Assembly: GCA_018895795.1 (NCBI GenBank)
Contig: JAHINZ010000459.1
Coordinates: forward strand, 1 to 6,471
Direction of reading: 5' to 3'
Length of the DNA stretch: 6,471 nt
Source of the DNA: Alphaproteobacteria bacterium
GTDB taxonomy: Bacteria; Pseudomonadota; Alphaproteobacteria; Caulobacterales; Caulobacteraceae
Position numbers and translations under genes: made by a program. How positions within the stretch are numbered: the first letter of the stretch is position 1; each line of letters begins with the position of its first letter. Positions 1-5,006 of the stretch are shown here, in pieces. Under the pieces are notes generated by a model. That model was given only the letters and a program-made list of their open reading frames with translations. It searched no databases and was not told where the DNA came from.

Positions 1-70
1 CCCGGAGGGCCGGAGGGGGTCGGCTCGGCGCTCATCCAGACGTCGCCAAGTACGACCCGAGGCGGCGCCG

Positions 71-111
71 CCCCCTCAGTCGCTCCGCGACAGCTCCCCC
101 AGAGGGGGAGC
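71..111. repeat. G/C-rich double stem-loop intergenic repeat
   Basis: The element begins with a C run, followed by a small hairpin (GTCGC, loop TCC, GCGAC, 79-91) and then a strong hairpin (GCTCCCCC, loop AGA, GGGGGAGC, 93-111). The pattern of a cccctca lead, a short stem and then ctccccc-aga-gggggag resembles, from memory, a short element scattered between genes in Caulobacterales and related alphaproteobacteria; I cannot count copies here. It lies about 60 bp downstream of the small TonB-domain gene (minus strand). It could act as an mRNA 3'-end stabiliser or a weak terminator, but no T run follows on either strand. No convincing gene is seen in 1-174. Confidence 0.6.
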
Positions 112-174
112 ATCTGACGTCCGCCCAGGGTCGAAAGCAGCCCAAAGCTCACCCACCGAAAGCGGACACGCCCC

Positions 175-474
175 CTAGCGGATCCGGATCCGCACCGGCA
201 CCTGGATGAACGAGCCCGCGCGGCTCTTGCCGTCGGGGCCCATCAGGTCGACCTGGAATTGGGCGGCCATCTTCAGGGCCGCGTCGCCGACGCCCAGCTC
301 CGGCGAGCTTTCGCCCTGCACGGTGCAGTCGGTCAGATGGCCGTCGTTGGTGACCAGGCAGTTGAGGATCGCGACCGCTTCGCGGGGCTGCGAGGCCGGG
401 ATCAGCAGGTCCGAAGGCCCCTTGGACGGCGTCATGTTGGACAGAGCGGCGGCGAGAACAAGCGAAGCAATCAC
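175..474 (-). CDS. small exported protein with TonB C-terminal-like domain
   Basis: A 99-residue protein. Residues 1-12 are hydrophobic (IASLVLAAALS) and look like a short signal peptide, although without the usual N-terminal positive charge. Residues about 30-98 fit the TonB C-terminal fold: a strand with Cys39, a DGHLTDC turn ending in Cys50, a G-x-G-DAALKMAAQF helix (61-73), and a closing strand with VPVRIRIR (92-99). Cys39 and Cys50 may form a disulfide. The N-terminal membrane anchor and proline-rich linker of a true TonB are absent, so this is a stand-alone periplasmic domain rather than an energy transducer of the usual length. The start is GTG at 474, preceded by AGGGA 7 bases upstream and by an in-frame stop further up; an internal ATG at 435 lacks a ribosome site and would remove the hydrophobic leader. 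It lies 100 bp downstream of the helical-repeat gene on the same strand and may be cotranscribed. Function unknown. Confidence 0.72.
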   Translation of the reverse strand: MIASLVLAAALSNMTPSKGPSDLLIPASQPREAVAILNCLVTNDGHLTDCTVQGESSPELGVGDAALKMAAQFQVDLMGPDGKSRAGSFIQVPVRIRIR

Positions 475-574
475 GATTTCGTCCCTGATAGTCTTGGCCG
501 ATCACGCCGCCCTCGCGACACGTCGACCTTGTTTCGATGCGGCGGCCTGTCCGCCTCCAGTGTCCCGATAAGGG

Positions 575-1951
575 TCAGTGAGCGTGGGCCGCCTTCAAGC
601 GTTGCAGCCCCTGTGCCGCCAGGTCGGTCAGCGAGCGCAGGCCCAGCTCGGCGAACACGTCGAAGGCGCAGGTCAAGGCCACGGCCGCCCGGTCCAGCCG
701 GCCATCGTCGCGGCCGGTGATCTCGACCCGGGCCTCATAGAGCCGGGCCAGATTCAGTTGCGCCACGGCCCAGGAGGCGGGATCGCGGCCGCCCGGCGTG
801 GCGGCCAGCTCGGTCTTGAAGGCCATTTCGGCGGCGTCCAGCACCGCCAGATCGGCGGTCAACTCGGCGCAGCGCGCCAGGCTGAGCGCCCGATTGTTGG
901 CGACCACGGCGCGCAGGGCCAGCGACGGCTGGGCCTTGAGCACCTGGGTGGCGCGATCATAGCAGGTGACCGCCTGTTCAAAGGCGCGGTCCGAGGTGGT
1001 CGCCTCGCCGATCGCCTGCAGGCCGGCCCCCAGCGCGGCCTGGGCGCGGGCCCAGTCCATCGGGCTGTGGTCCATCGACAGCGGCTCCAGCGCGGCGGTC
1101 AAGGCTTCGACGCCGTCGGCGATATGGGTCAATTCGCCGTCCAGGTCGCCCAGCTGAACCAGGGCCGTCCCGCGCAGGCCTTCCAGCCGCGACCAGGCCA
1201 GGGGCTCAAAGTCGGGGTCGAGGGCCGCGGCGGCCGTGGTCGCCTCGGTGACGGCCAGCTGGGTCAGGGCGCGATCCTTCAGGCGGGCGCCGCAGGTCAG
1301 GATCAGCTCGACCCGCGCGGCGCGCTGCTCGGCCAGCAACAGCCGGGCCGATCCGCCCACCGTGCGCTTGCCGGTCGCCAGGGCGCGCAGCGGGGCGTCA
1401 TAGGCCTGCACCGCCGCCAGGGCGCGATCGATATTGTTCTCGGCCAGACCGGCGCGACCGTCCAGGCCGGCGACCAGGGCCATGGCCAGGCCGCAGCGCT
1501 GTCCCGGCGCGGTGCGCGCCAGGGTCAGGGCGGCGCCCGCCGCGGCGTGCAGCCCCTCATCGCCAAACAGGTCGGCGCCCAGGATGGCCAGCACCGCTTG
1601 CTCGCAGCGTGTCGAGGCCAGGGCTTCGAGCCGGCGCTCCGTCTCAAAGATCTTGCCGGCGGCTTCGGCGTGGGCGGCGGCCTTGCGCAGGGCGACCGCG
1701 TCGCCCGAGCGGCGGGCCAGTTCGCGCCAGACCACGGCCGCTTCCAGCAGCCGTGCGCCGCGATCCTTGGCCCCGATGCGGCCGGCGGCGATATCGGCCG
1801 AGCGCGCCTCATTGGTCAGCAGCCGCACGTCCAGCAGCTCCAGCAGCGAGGTGTCGCCGCCGGTCAGGCCCTCGCGATACGAGGCCGACTTGGACTCCGC
1901 TCCGGCGTCAACACCGAACAGACGTTTCAGATCACGACCGAATTCAAACAT
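575..1951 (-). CDS. helical-repeat (TPR/SEL1-like) protein
   Basis: A 458-residue, Ala/Leu-rich, almost wholly alpha-helical protein without signal peptide or membrane segment, so probably cytoplasmic. The C-terminal half carries degenerate units of about 47 residues, marked by Pro-x-x-Trp starts: P250/W253, P297/W300, a weaker unit near 342-347, and P391/W394. Each is followed by a helix ending in an L-G or L-A turn and then a longer A/L helix. This spacing fits a tetratricopeptide-type solenoid, usually a protein-protein scaffold; no catalytic motif is seen. The ATG at 1951 is chosen because GGAG lies 10 bases upstream and the protein then begins MFEFGRDLKRLFG, a credible amphipathic N-terminus. 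The frame stays open to 2008, but that Arg-rich stretch looks like untranslated leader. A perfect CtrA box sits about 90 bp upstream, suggesting cell-cycle control. I do not recognise a named homologue. Confidence 0.85.
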   Translation of the reverse strand: MFEFGRDLKRLFGVDAGAESKSASYREGLTGGDTSLLELLDVRLLTNEARSADIAAGRIGAKDRGARLLEAAVVWRELARRSGDAVALRKAAAHAEAAGKIFETERRLEALASTRCEQAVLAILGADLFGDEGLHAAAGAALTLARTAPGQRCGLAMALVAGLDGRAGLAENNIDRALAAVQAYDAPLRALATGKRTVGGSARLLLAEQRAARVELILTCGARLKDRALTQLAVTEATTAAAALDPDFEPLAWSRLEGLRGTALVQLGDLDGELTHIADGVEALTAALEPLSMDHSPMDWARAQAALGAGLQAIGEATTSDRAFEQAVTCYDRATQVLKAQPSLALRAVVANNRALSLARCAELTADLAVLDAAEMAFKTELAATPGGRDPASWAVAQLNLARLYEARVEITGRDDGRLDRAAVALTCAFDVFAELGLRSLTDLAAQGLQRLKAAHAH

Positions 1952-2039
1952 CGACGCGCATCTCCGCACACGGACCGTGCCACACCGGGACGTCCGGCGA
2001 GGCTTCAACGCCTCAGAAGCAAAGCCGGAGCCAGCGCTC

Positions 2040-2054
2040 TTAACAAGTGGTTAA
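2040..2054. promoter_or_regulatory. CtrA binding site, perfect TTAA-N7-TTAA
   Basis: TTAA (2040-2043), seven bases CAAGTGG, TTAA (2051-2054) match the full Caulobacter CtrA consensus exactly. The site lies 89 bp upstream of the start of the helical-repeat gene (minus) and about 310 bp upstream of the RNase H-like gene (plus). The distance suits control of the minus-strand gene best. CtrA is the cell-cycle master response regulator of Caulobacterales; whether it activates or represses here cannot be read from sequence. Confidence 0.7.
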
Positions 2055-2060
2055 TAGGTG

Positions 2061-2079
2061 TTTACGCGTCGTTAACCAT
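2061..2079. promoter_or_regulatory. CtrA composite site: TTTA-N7-TTAA overlapping TTAACCAT
   Basis: TTTA (2061-2064), CGCGTCG, TTAA (2072-2075) is a one-mismatch CtrA box located 21 bp (two helical turns) from the perfect box at 2040. Its right half extends into TTAACCAT (2072-2079), the separate half-site class reported for CtrA in C. crescentus. The 10-mer CGTTAACCAT recurs at 2229-2238. Confidence 0.55.
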
Positions 2080-2143
2080 AAATAGTCGGCGCACCCCAGA
2101 AAAGTGCGGCGATCCGGGTCGTTTCGGTGATTTCTGGCCCAAA

Positions 2144-2160
2144 TTGGCACAATTCTTGCC
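2144..2160 (+). promoter_or_regulatory. candidate sigma-54 (-24/-12) promoter
   Basis: The sequence TTGGCAC-AATTC-TTGCC has the invariant GG (2146-2147) and GC (2158-2159) separated by exactly 10 bases. It matches the YTGGCAC-N5-TTGC core of sigma-54 promoters; mismatches are confined to the weaker flanking positions (A after GGCAC, C after TTGC). The predicted start point is about 2171, giving a leader of about 194 bases before the RNase H-like gene at 2365. Caulobacter uses sigma-54 for late flagellar and stalk genes. I see no proven activator site nearby. The same bases also form GGCA-N7-TGCC, so an unrelated repressor operator is an alternative. Confidence 0.45.
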
Positions 2161-2226
2161 TGAGCGCCGAGGTCGCCGCGCGCCGGAAACCAGCGTTGTT
2201 AGAACATTGTTCATCAATGCGAAGAT

Positions 2227-2258
2227 GACGTTAACCATCAAATTTAACGTCCTGTTTA
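2227..2258. promoter_or_regulatory. 8-bp inverted repeat with overlapping CtrA-type sites
   Basis: GACGTTAA (2227-2234), nine bases, then TTAACGTC (2244-2251) is a perfect inverted repeat in an AT-rich pocket. Its left arm contains TTAACCAT (2231-2238). Its right arm starts a one-mismatch CtrA box: TTAA (2244-2247), CGTCCTG, TTTA (2255-2258). It lies about 110 bp before the RNase H-like gene and downstream of the sigma-54-like promoter start, where a bound CtrA dimer could block elongation or drive a second promoter. As RNA it could also form a hairpin in the leader. Confidence 0.5.
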
Positions 2259-2364
2259 CTTTTCGTTCCGCTCAGCCCGCCCGCCTGGGATGAAATTTGG
2301 CCGTCTCGCCTGCCCTCGCCGCCGAAACAGGTTAGAGATCCGCCGACACATCGCGGGAGTTCCC

Positions 2365-2841
2365 ATGTCCATCATCCTCTGGACCACCGGGCTGTGCCGG
2401 CCCGATTCCGGCTATGGCGGCTATGCCTTCGTGCGTCGGATCGACGGTGAGACCGGCGCCGCGGCGATCGCGGGCGTCGCCGGCGGCGAGCGCCGCACCA
2501 GCCTGGCGCGCATGGCCCTGACCGGCTTGATCGAAGCTTTGGCCAGCCTGTCCGACCATCCCGCGAACGTCGCGGTGACCCTGCATTTGGCCGACCCCGA
2601 CCTGGCGGCCGAACTGGTCAGCCCCGACGGGGCCTACGCCACGGCCGAGCCGGAGGCCTGGGCGGCCGCCCGCGCCGCCGTGGCCGCCCGGCCGGTGCTG
2701 AACCTGGTCCCGCTGGCGGCCCATACGCCCGCCGCCGGCTTTCTGAACGCCTGGGCCGATTTCGGTCGCGACACCGCCAAGACCCGCGGCGGCTTCAAGG
2801 CGGCCATCCCCAAGCCGAACCTGCTGAAGTTCCCGGGCTAA
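2365..2841 (+). CDS. RNase HI-fold protein lacking most catalytic acidic residues
   Basis: A 158-residue protein, the usual length of RNase HI. It aligns by eye with E. coli RNase HI along the fold: IILWTTGLC-x5-GYGGYAFV (3-23) against the first strand and glycine loop, SLARMALTGLIEAL (46-59) against the NRMEL helix, VTLHLADPDLAAEL (71-84) against the ILSTDS strand, and LAAH...NAWADFGRD (118-136) against the GH...NERCDELA end. The metal ligands differ: Thr8 stands at Asp10, Ala51 at Glu48 and Ala76 at Asp70 (Asp77 is one place off). Asp132 may replace Asp134 and His120 may be His124. RNA hydrolysis in an RNA:DNA hybrid is therefore unlikely; a nucleic-acid-binding or structural role is inferred. 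The ATG at 2365 is preceded by GGGAG with a 5-base gap; the frame is open from 2290, but that extension lacks a ribosome site and lies outside the fold. It ends 10 bp from the convergent mgsA stop. Confidence 0.8.
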   Translation: MSIILWTTGLCRPDSGYGGYAFVRRIDGETGAAAIAGVAGGERRTSLARMALTGLIEALASLSDHPANVAVTLHLADPDLAAELVSPDGAYATAEPEAWAAARAAVAARPVLNLVPLAAHTPAAGFLNAWADFGRDTAKTRGGFKAAIPKPNLLKFPG

Positions 2842-2865
2842 GGGGCGACGGCTAGGCCAGCCCGG
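2833..2865. terminator. possible bidirectional terminator between convergent genes
   Basis: CCGGGCT (2833-2839) and AGCCCGG (2859-2865) are complementary and span both stop codons, with a 19-base loop. There is no T run on either side, the loop is large, and short G/C complements are common in such DNA, so this is a weak call. Confidence 0.25.
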
Positions 2866-3232
2866 TCGCGATCAGGTCGGCCGTGGCCGGATTGCAGGCG
2901 AACGGGATGTTGGCCAGGGTCGCGATGCGGATCAGCGCCTTGACGTCGACATCGTGCGGCTGCGGCGACAGCGGGTCGACGAAGAAGATCAGCCTGTCCA
3001 ACCGCCCCTCGGCGATCAGGGCGCCCAACTGAAGATCGCCGCCCAGCGGGCCGCTCTTCAGACGGGTCAGGCTCAGGTCCGGCAGGGCCTCGAGTATTCG
3101 CCCGCCCGTGGCGCCCGTGGCGTAGAGCGTCTTGTCGGCCAGGAACGCCGCATGGGCCAGGCGCCAGGCGACCAGGGCGGCCTTGCGGTCATCATGGGCG
3201 ACCAGACCGAGGGTCAGGGGTGTGGTGGGCAT
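2852..3232 (-). CDS. mgsA: methylglyoxal synthase
   Basis: A 126-residue cytoplasmic enzyme that converts dihydroxyacetone phosphate to methylglyoxal and phosphate, a bypass of lower glycolysis that relieves phosphate limitation and sugar-phosphate build-up. Recognised by the family signatures: VAHDDRK (11-17, substrate loop), YATGATGG (37-44), SGPLGGDLQLG (60-70) with catalytic Asp66 (E. coli Asp71), and FFVDPLSPQPHDVDVKAL (83-100) with His93 and Asp96 (E. coli His98, Asp101), then ACNPATAD (112-119). The domain is complete; it lacks the short N- and C-terminal tails of the 152-residue E. coli enzyme. The ATG at 3232 is chosen for GGAG 8 bases upstream; the frame is open to 3316, but that segment precedes the domain and has no homology I can see. 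Adjacent genes do not suggest a sugar pathway, so it is probably monocistronic. Confidence 0.93.
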   Translation of the reverse strand: MPTTPLTLGLVAHDDRKAALVAWRLAHAAFLADKTLYATGATGGRILEALPDLSLTRLKSGPLGGDLQLGALIAEGRLDRLIFFVDPLSPQPHDVDVKALIRIATLANIPFACNPATADLIATGLA

Positions 3233-3243
3233 CAGGGCGACTC

Positions 3244-3278
3244 CGGGCGCGAGGATGACCGTACTCTTTTCGCGCCCG
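3244..3278. promoter_or_regulatory. 9-bp inverted repeat in the mgsA leader
   Basis: CGGGCGCGA (3244-3252) and TCGCGCCCG (3270-3278) are perfect complements around a 17-base, less G/C-rich spacer. On the minus strand the inner end of the repeat directly abuts the GGAG ribosome site of mgsA (3241-3244). It could be a repressor operator or an RNA hairpin influencing translation of mgsA. G/C repeats arise easily in such DNA, so this is tentative. Confidence 0.3.
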
Positions 3279-3333
3279 CGCGCTGGTGACAAGGCGCCTA
3301 GACGCCGAACCCCCAACGCCGAACCTGGACGCC

Positions 3334-3396
3334 ATGGCCATGGCCCTGGAGACCTCGCGCCAACACGCCGAACTGGACTATTTCGCCACCCTGTAA
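3334..3396 (+). other. 20-codon coding-looking stretch, possible gene remnant or small ORF
   Basis: An ATG-to-TAA frame of 20 codons, with two ATGs 6 bases apart at 3334 and 3340, encodes MAMALETSRQHAELDYFATL. Third codon positions are mostly G or C, like the real genes here, and the stop lies just 4 bases before a strong hairpin, as a genuine gene end would. There is no ribosome site, and the upstream frame is open only back to 3259. It may be the 3' tail of a deleted gene or chance. I do not recognise the peptide. Confidence 0.2.
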
Positions 3397-3400
3397 GGGG

Positions 3401-3433
3401 GACGGGGAGGCCGGCGTCGCCGGCCTCCCCGTC
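3401..3433. terminator. perfect 15-bp stem hairpin at the hydrolase 3' end
   Basis: GACGGGGAGGCCGGC (3401-3415), loop GTC, GCCGGCCTCCCCGTC (3419-3433) is an uninterrupted 15-bp stem. It overlaps the TGA of the minus-strand hydrolase (3432-3434). No T run follows on either strand, so it is a terminator-like or 3'-stabilising hairpin rather than a textbook intrinsic terminator; being symmetrical it could serve both strands. Confidence 0.7.
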
Positions 3434-4895
3434 ACGCCACCTTGAACGTGGGCGGCGGCAGGCTCAGCCGGGTGTCGGTCACGGCCTCGCCGCGGAAGAA
3501 CCGCACCAGCAGGGGCTGCACGTCGGGATGGGCCTCGAAGACATTGTGGCCGGCGTTCTCGACGATCACCCGGGACTTGCGCCGGAACTGCGCCGCCACC
3601 TCGTCCTGCTCGGACATCGGCGTGCGGCCGTCCAACGTCCCGGCGACCAACAGGGCGGGGTGGTCGATGCGGAAGGGCGCTCGAAAGTCTTCGCCCAGGT
3701 CGACGCCCGGAACCGCGCCCAGCAGCTGCGGCATCGGGAAGTTCAGCGCCTCGCCCAGCACGGCGGTCTTCGCCTCGCGTCGCACCAAGGCCAGTCGGCC
3801 CGGCGATATCCCCGACGCCAGATCCGTGGCCTCGGGCATGCCCGCTATGCCCGGAATGTTCGCGAATTCGCCCATGAACGGCGCCAACACCTCCGTCTTG
3901 CCGGCGTCGAGCGCCAGATAGAGTCCCGGCAGCAGGACCAGGGTCTGCGGATTGGCGATCAGCCCGCCCGCCATCAGCTGGATGGCGAAGCCGCCCAGCT
4001 TCAGCTCGACCGGCGCGCCGTTCAGCGTGGCGGGCATCGTCACCGGCGCCGCCTCCATCCTGGCGTGCACCCGCCGCATCAGGGCCGGCAGGTCGGGAAT
4101 CGCCGCGCGGACGGCGGGATCGGCGTCCAGCAGGCCGTCCACCTGGCGCAGAAGCGCGTCGATCGCCGCCGGCCGCTTCACGGTCTGGTCCTGGCCCTCC
4201 AGGCTGGCCAGGGCCACGCGGTTCACCCGGTCGCCATGCCGCTTGAGCATGCTCAGCGCCAAGTGCGTGCCGTAGCTGATGCCCCACAGGTCGACCTTTT
4301 CCGCGCCCAGGTGGCGCCGCAGATCGTCGATGTCGTCGGCGTTCTGTTCGGTGTTGTAGCCGCTCATCGCCACGCCCGCCCTGGTCCAGTCGGCCCAGGC
4401 CTTCTGGAAGTCCTCGCGGAAATAGGCCGTCAGCCCGGCCTGGGTGAACACCGGCGGCGGGCGCGTCGAGGCCGGGCGCTCGGGAATGGCGTTGGACAGG
4501 CCCGTGCCCCGCTGGTCGAAGGCGATGACGTCGGCCACCTCGCGCAGGGCCATGAAGATCGGAAAGCGCGGCCCGCCCGCCGCCCGCGTCGCCGTTCCGC
4601 CGGGCCCTCCGGCCAGATAGATGATCGGCGGGCCGGGTTTGGCCGCCGTCGAAGCGAACCGGACATAGCTCAGCCGGATCTTTCGCGACTGCGGATCGCG
4701 GCGATCCTCGGGGACCTCGAAGAAGCCGCGTTCAGCCTCGACCTCCTGGCCCTTCCAACCCTTGAAGCGGAAGGGGCCGGGCGGCGGCGGCGGAACGGCG
4801 GCCTGGGCGAGCGCCAGGCCGGGAAGGGCGAGGCCAGGAAGGGCGAGGCCGGCGGCGGCGAGTACGGCGCGGCGGTTGAGCGAGGCATGGGTCAT
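3432..4895 (-). CDS. exported alpha/beta-hydrolase, S33/TAP-like serine peptidase
   Basis: A 487-residue protein with an N-terminal Tat-type signal: twin arginine in LNRRAVLAAAG (6-16), a hydrophobic core and a likely cut after ALA near residue 30. This predicts periplasmic or extracellular location. The hydrolase domain shows the oxyanion loop LAGGPGG (94-100), FDQRGTGLS (126-134), nucleophile elbow GISYG with Ser207, a helical cap region (about 235-400), acid GTLDGRTP with Asp422, and NAGHNVF with His450. This order is that of prolyl aminopeptidase/tripeptidyl aminopeptidase-like enzymes, so removal of N-terminal residues from peptides is the likely activity; an esterase role is possible. 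ATG 4895 is chosen because it begins a standard Tat leader; a GTG at 4931 would fall inside the putative operator. Neither has a clear ribosome site. Divergent from the LytTR regulator gene, 111 bp apart. Confidence 0.88.
   Translation of the reverse strand: MTHASLNRRAVLAAAGLALPGLALPGLALAQAAVPPPPPGPFRFKGWKGQEVEAERGFFEVPEDRRDPQSRKIRLSYVRFASTAAKPGPPIIYLAGGPGGTATRAAGGPRFPIFMALREVADVIAFDQRGTGLSNAIPERPASTRPPPVFTQAGLTAYFREDFQKAWADWTRAGVAMSGYNTEQNADDIDDLRRHLGAEKVDLWGISYGTHLALSMLKRHGDRVNRVALASLEGQDQTVKRPAAIDALLRQVDGLLDADPAVRAAIPDLPALMRRVHARMEAAPVTMPATLNGAPVELKLGGFAIQLMAGGLIANPQTLVLLPGLYLALDAGKTEVLAPFMGEFANIPGIAGMPEATDLASGISPGRLALVRREAKTAVLGEALNFPMPQLLGAVPGVDLGEDFRAPFRIDHPALLVAGTLDGRTPMSEQDEVAAQFRRKSRVIVENAGHNVFEAHPDVQPLLVRFFRGEAVTDTRLSLPPPTFKVA
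4806..4850 (-). repeat. three tandem 15-bp units in the signal-peptide coding region
   Basis: Units 4806-4820, 4821-4835 and 4836-4850 encode GLALA, GLALP and GLALP in the hydrophobic core of the hydrolase leader. The last two differ at one base; the first has diverged more. The unit is a whole number of codons, so gain or loss would change leader length without frameshift. Confidence 0.7.
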
Positions 4896-4919
4896 GACCA
4901 CAGCTGAGCCGTCGAGGAC

Positions 4920-4970
4920 GCCGTTCGCCACGCCGCATCGGTCAACGGCGCCGCCTCATCGGCGAACGGT
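4920..4970. promoter_or_regulatory. putative LytTR operator, three 9-bp elements in 21-bp register
   Basis: On the minus strand ACCGTTCGC (4970-4962), exactly 12 bases, then GCCGTTGAC (4949-4941) form a direct repeat. This fits the LytTR consensus [TA][AC][CA]GTTN[AG][TG] with its typical 12-bp spacer; matches are 8/9 and 7/9. A third copy, GCCGTTCGC, lies on the plus strand at 4920-4928, again exactly 12 bp from the middle element. The outer copies give a perfect 9-bp inverted repeat (4921-4929 and 4961-4969). The block ends 36 bp before the LytTR regulator start and 24 bp before the hydrolase start, so it could serve both promoters. Inference from pattern and position. Confidence 0.5.
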
Positions 4971-5006
4971 GGCGCTTCTCGGCGAGCGACGCTCTAGAGT
5001 GTCGCC

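Noticed and set aside
1..35. Start of a minus-strand gene running off the left edge (ATG at 35, MSAEPTPSGPP)
   Set aside because: Only 11 codons are visible and no ribosome site precedes it; it is possible but cannot be supported.
119..167. GTCCGC and GCGGAC as a terminator for the small TonB-domain gene
   Set aside because: Only 6 bp of stem around a 37-base loop and no T run.
1952..2008. N-terminal extension of the helical-repeat protein
   Set aside because: Arg-rich and without a ribosome site; GGAG precedes the ATG at 1951.
2009..2290. Chromosome replication origin, because of clustered CtrA sites and AT-rich DNA
   Set aside because: No convincing DnaA boxes (TTATCCACA-like) and none of the usual origin neighbours such as hemE; a promoter region explains the sites.
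2226..2292. 22-codon plus-strand frame (MTLTIKFNVLF...) overlapping the ATG at 2290
   Set aside because: No ribosome site, lies across CtrA-type sites and the inverted repeat, codon use unlike the real genes.
578..2293. Very long open frame on the plus strand opposite the helical-repeat gene
   Set aside because: Its product is Gln/Gly/Arg-rich low-complexity sequence, typical of an antisense frame in GC-rich DNA, while the minus-strand protein has regular helical repeats and a ribosome site.
2290..2364. N-terminal extension of the RNase H-like protein from the ATG at 2290
   Set aside because: No ribosome site, Arg-rich leader outside the fold; GGGAG sits correctly before the ATG at 2365.
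3132..4907. Long plus-strand open frame opposite the hydrolase
   Set aside because: The minus strand encodes a complete alpha/beta-hydrolase with full catalytic triad; the plus frame product is Arg/Gln/His-rich with no domain.
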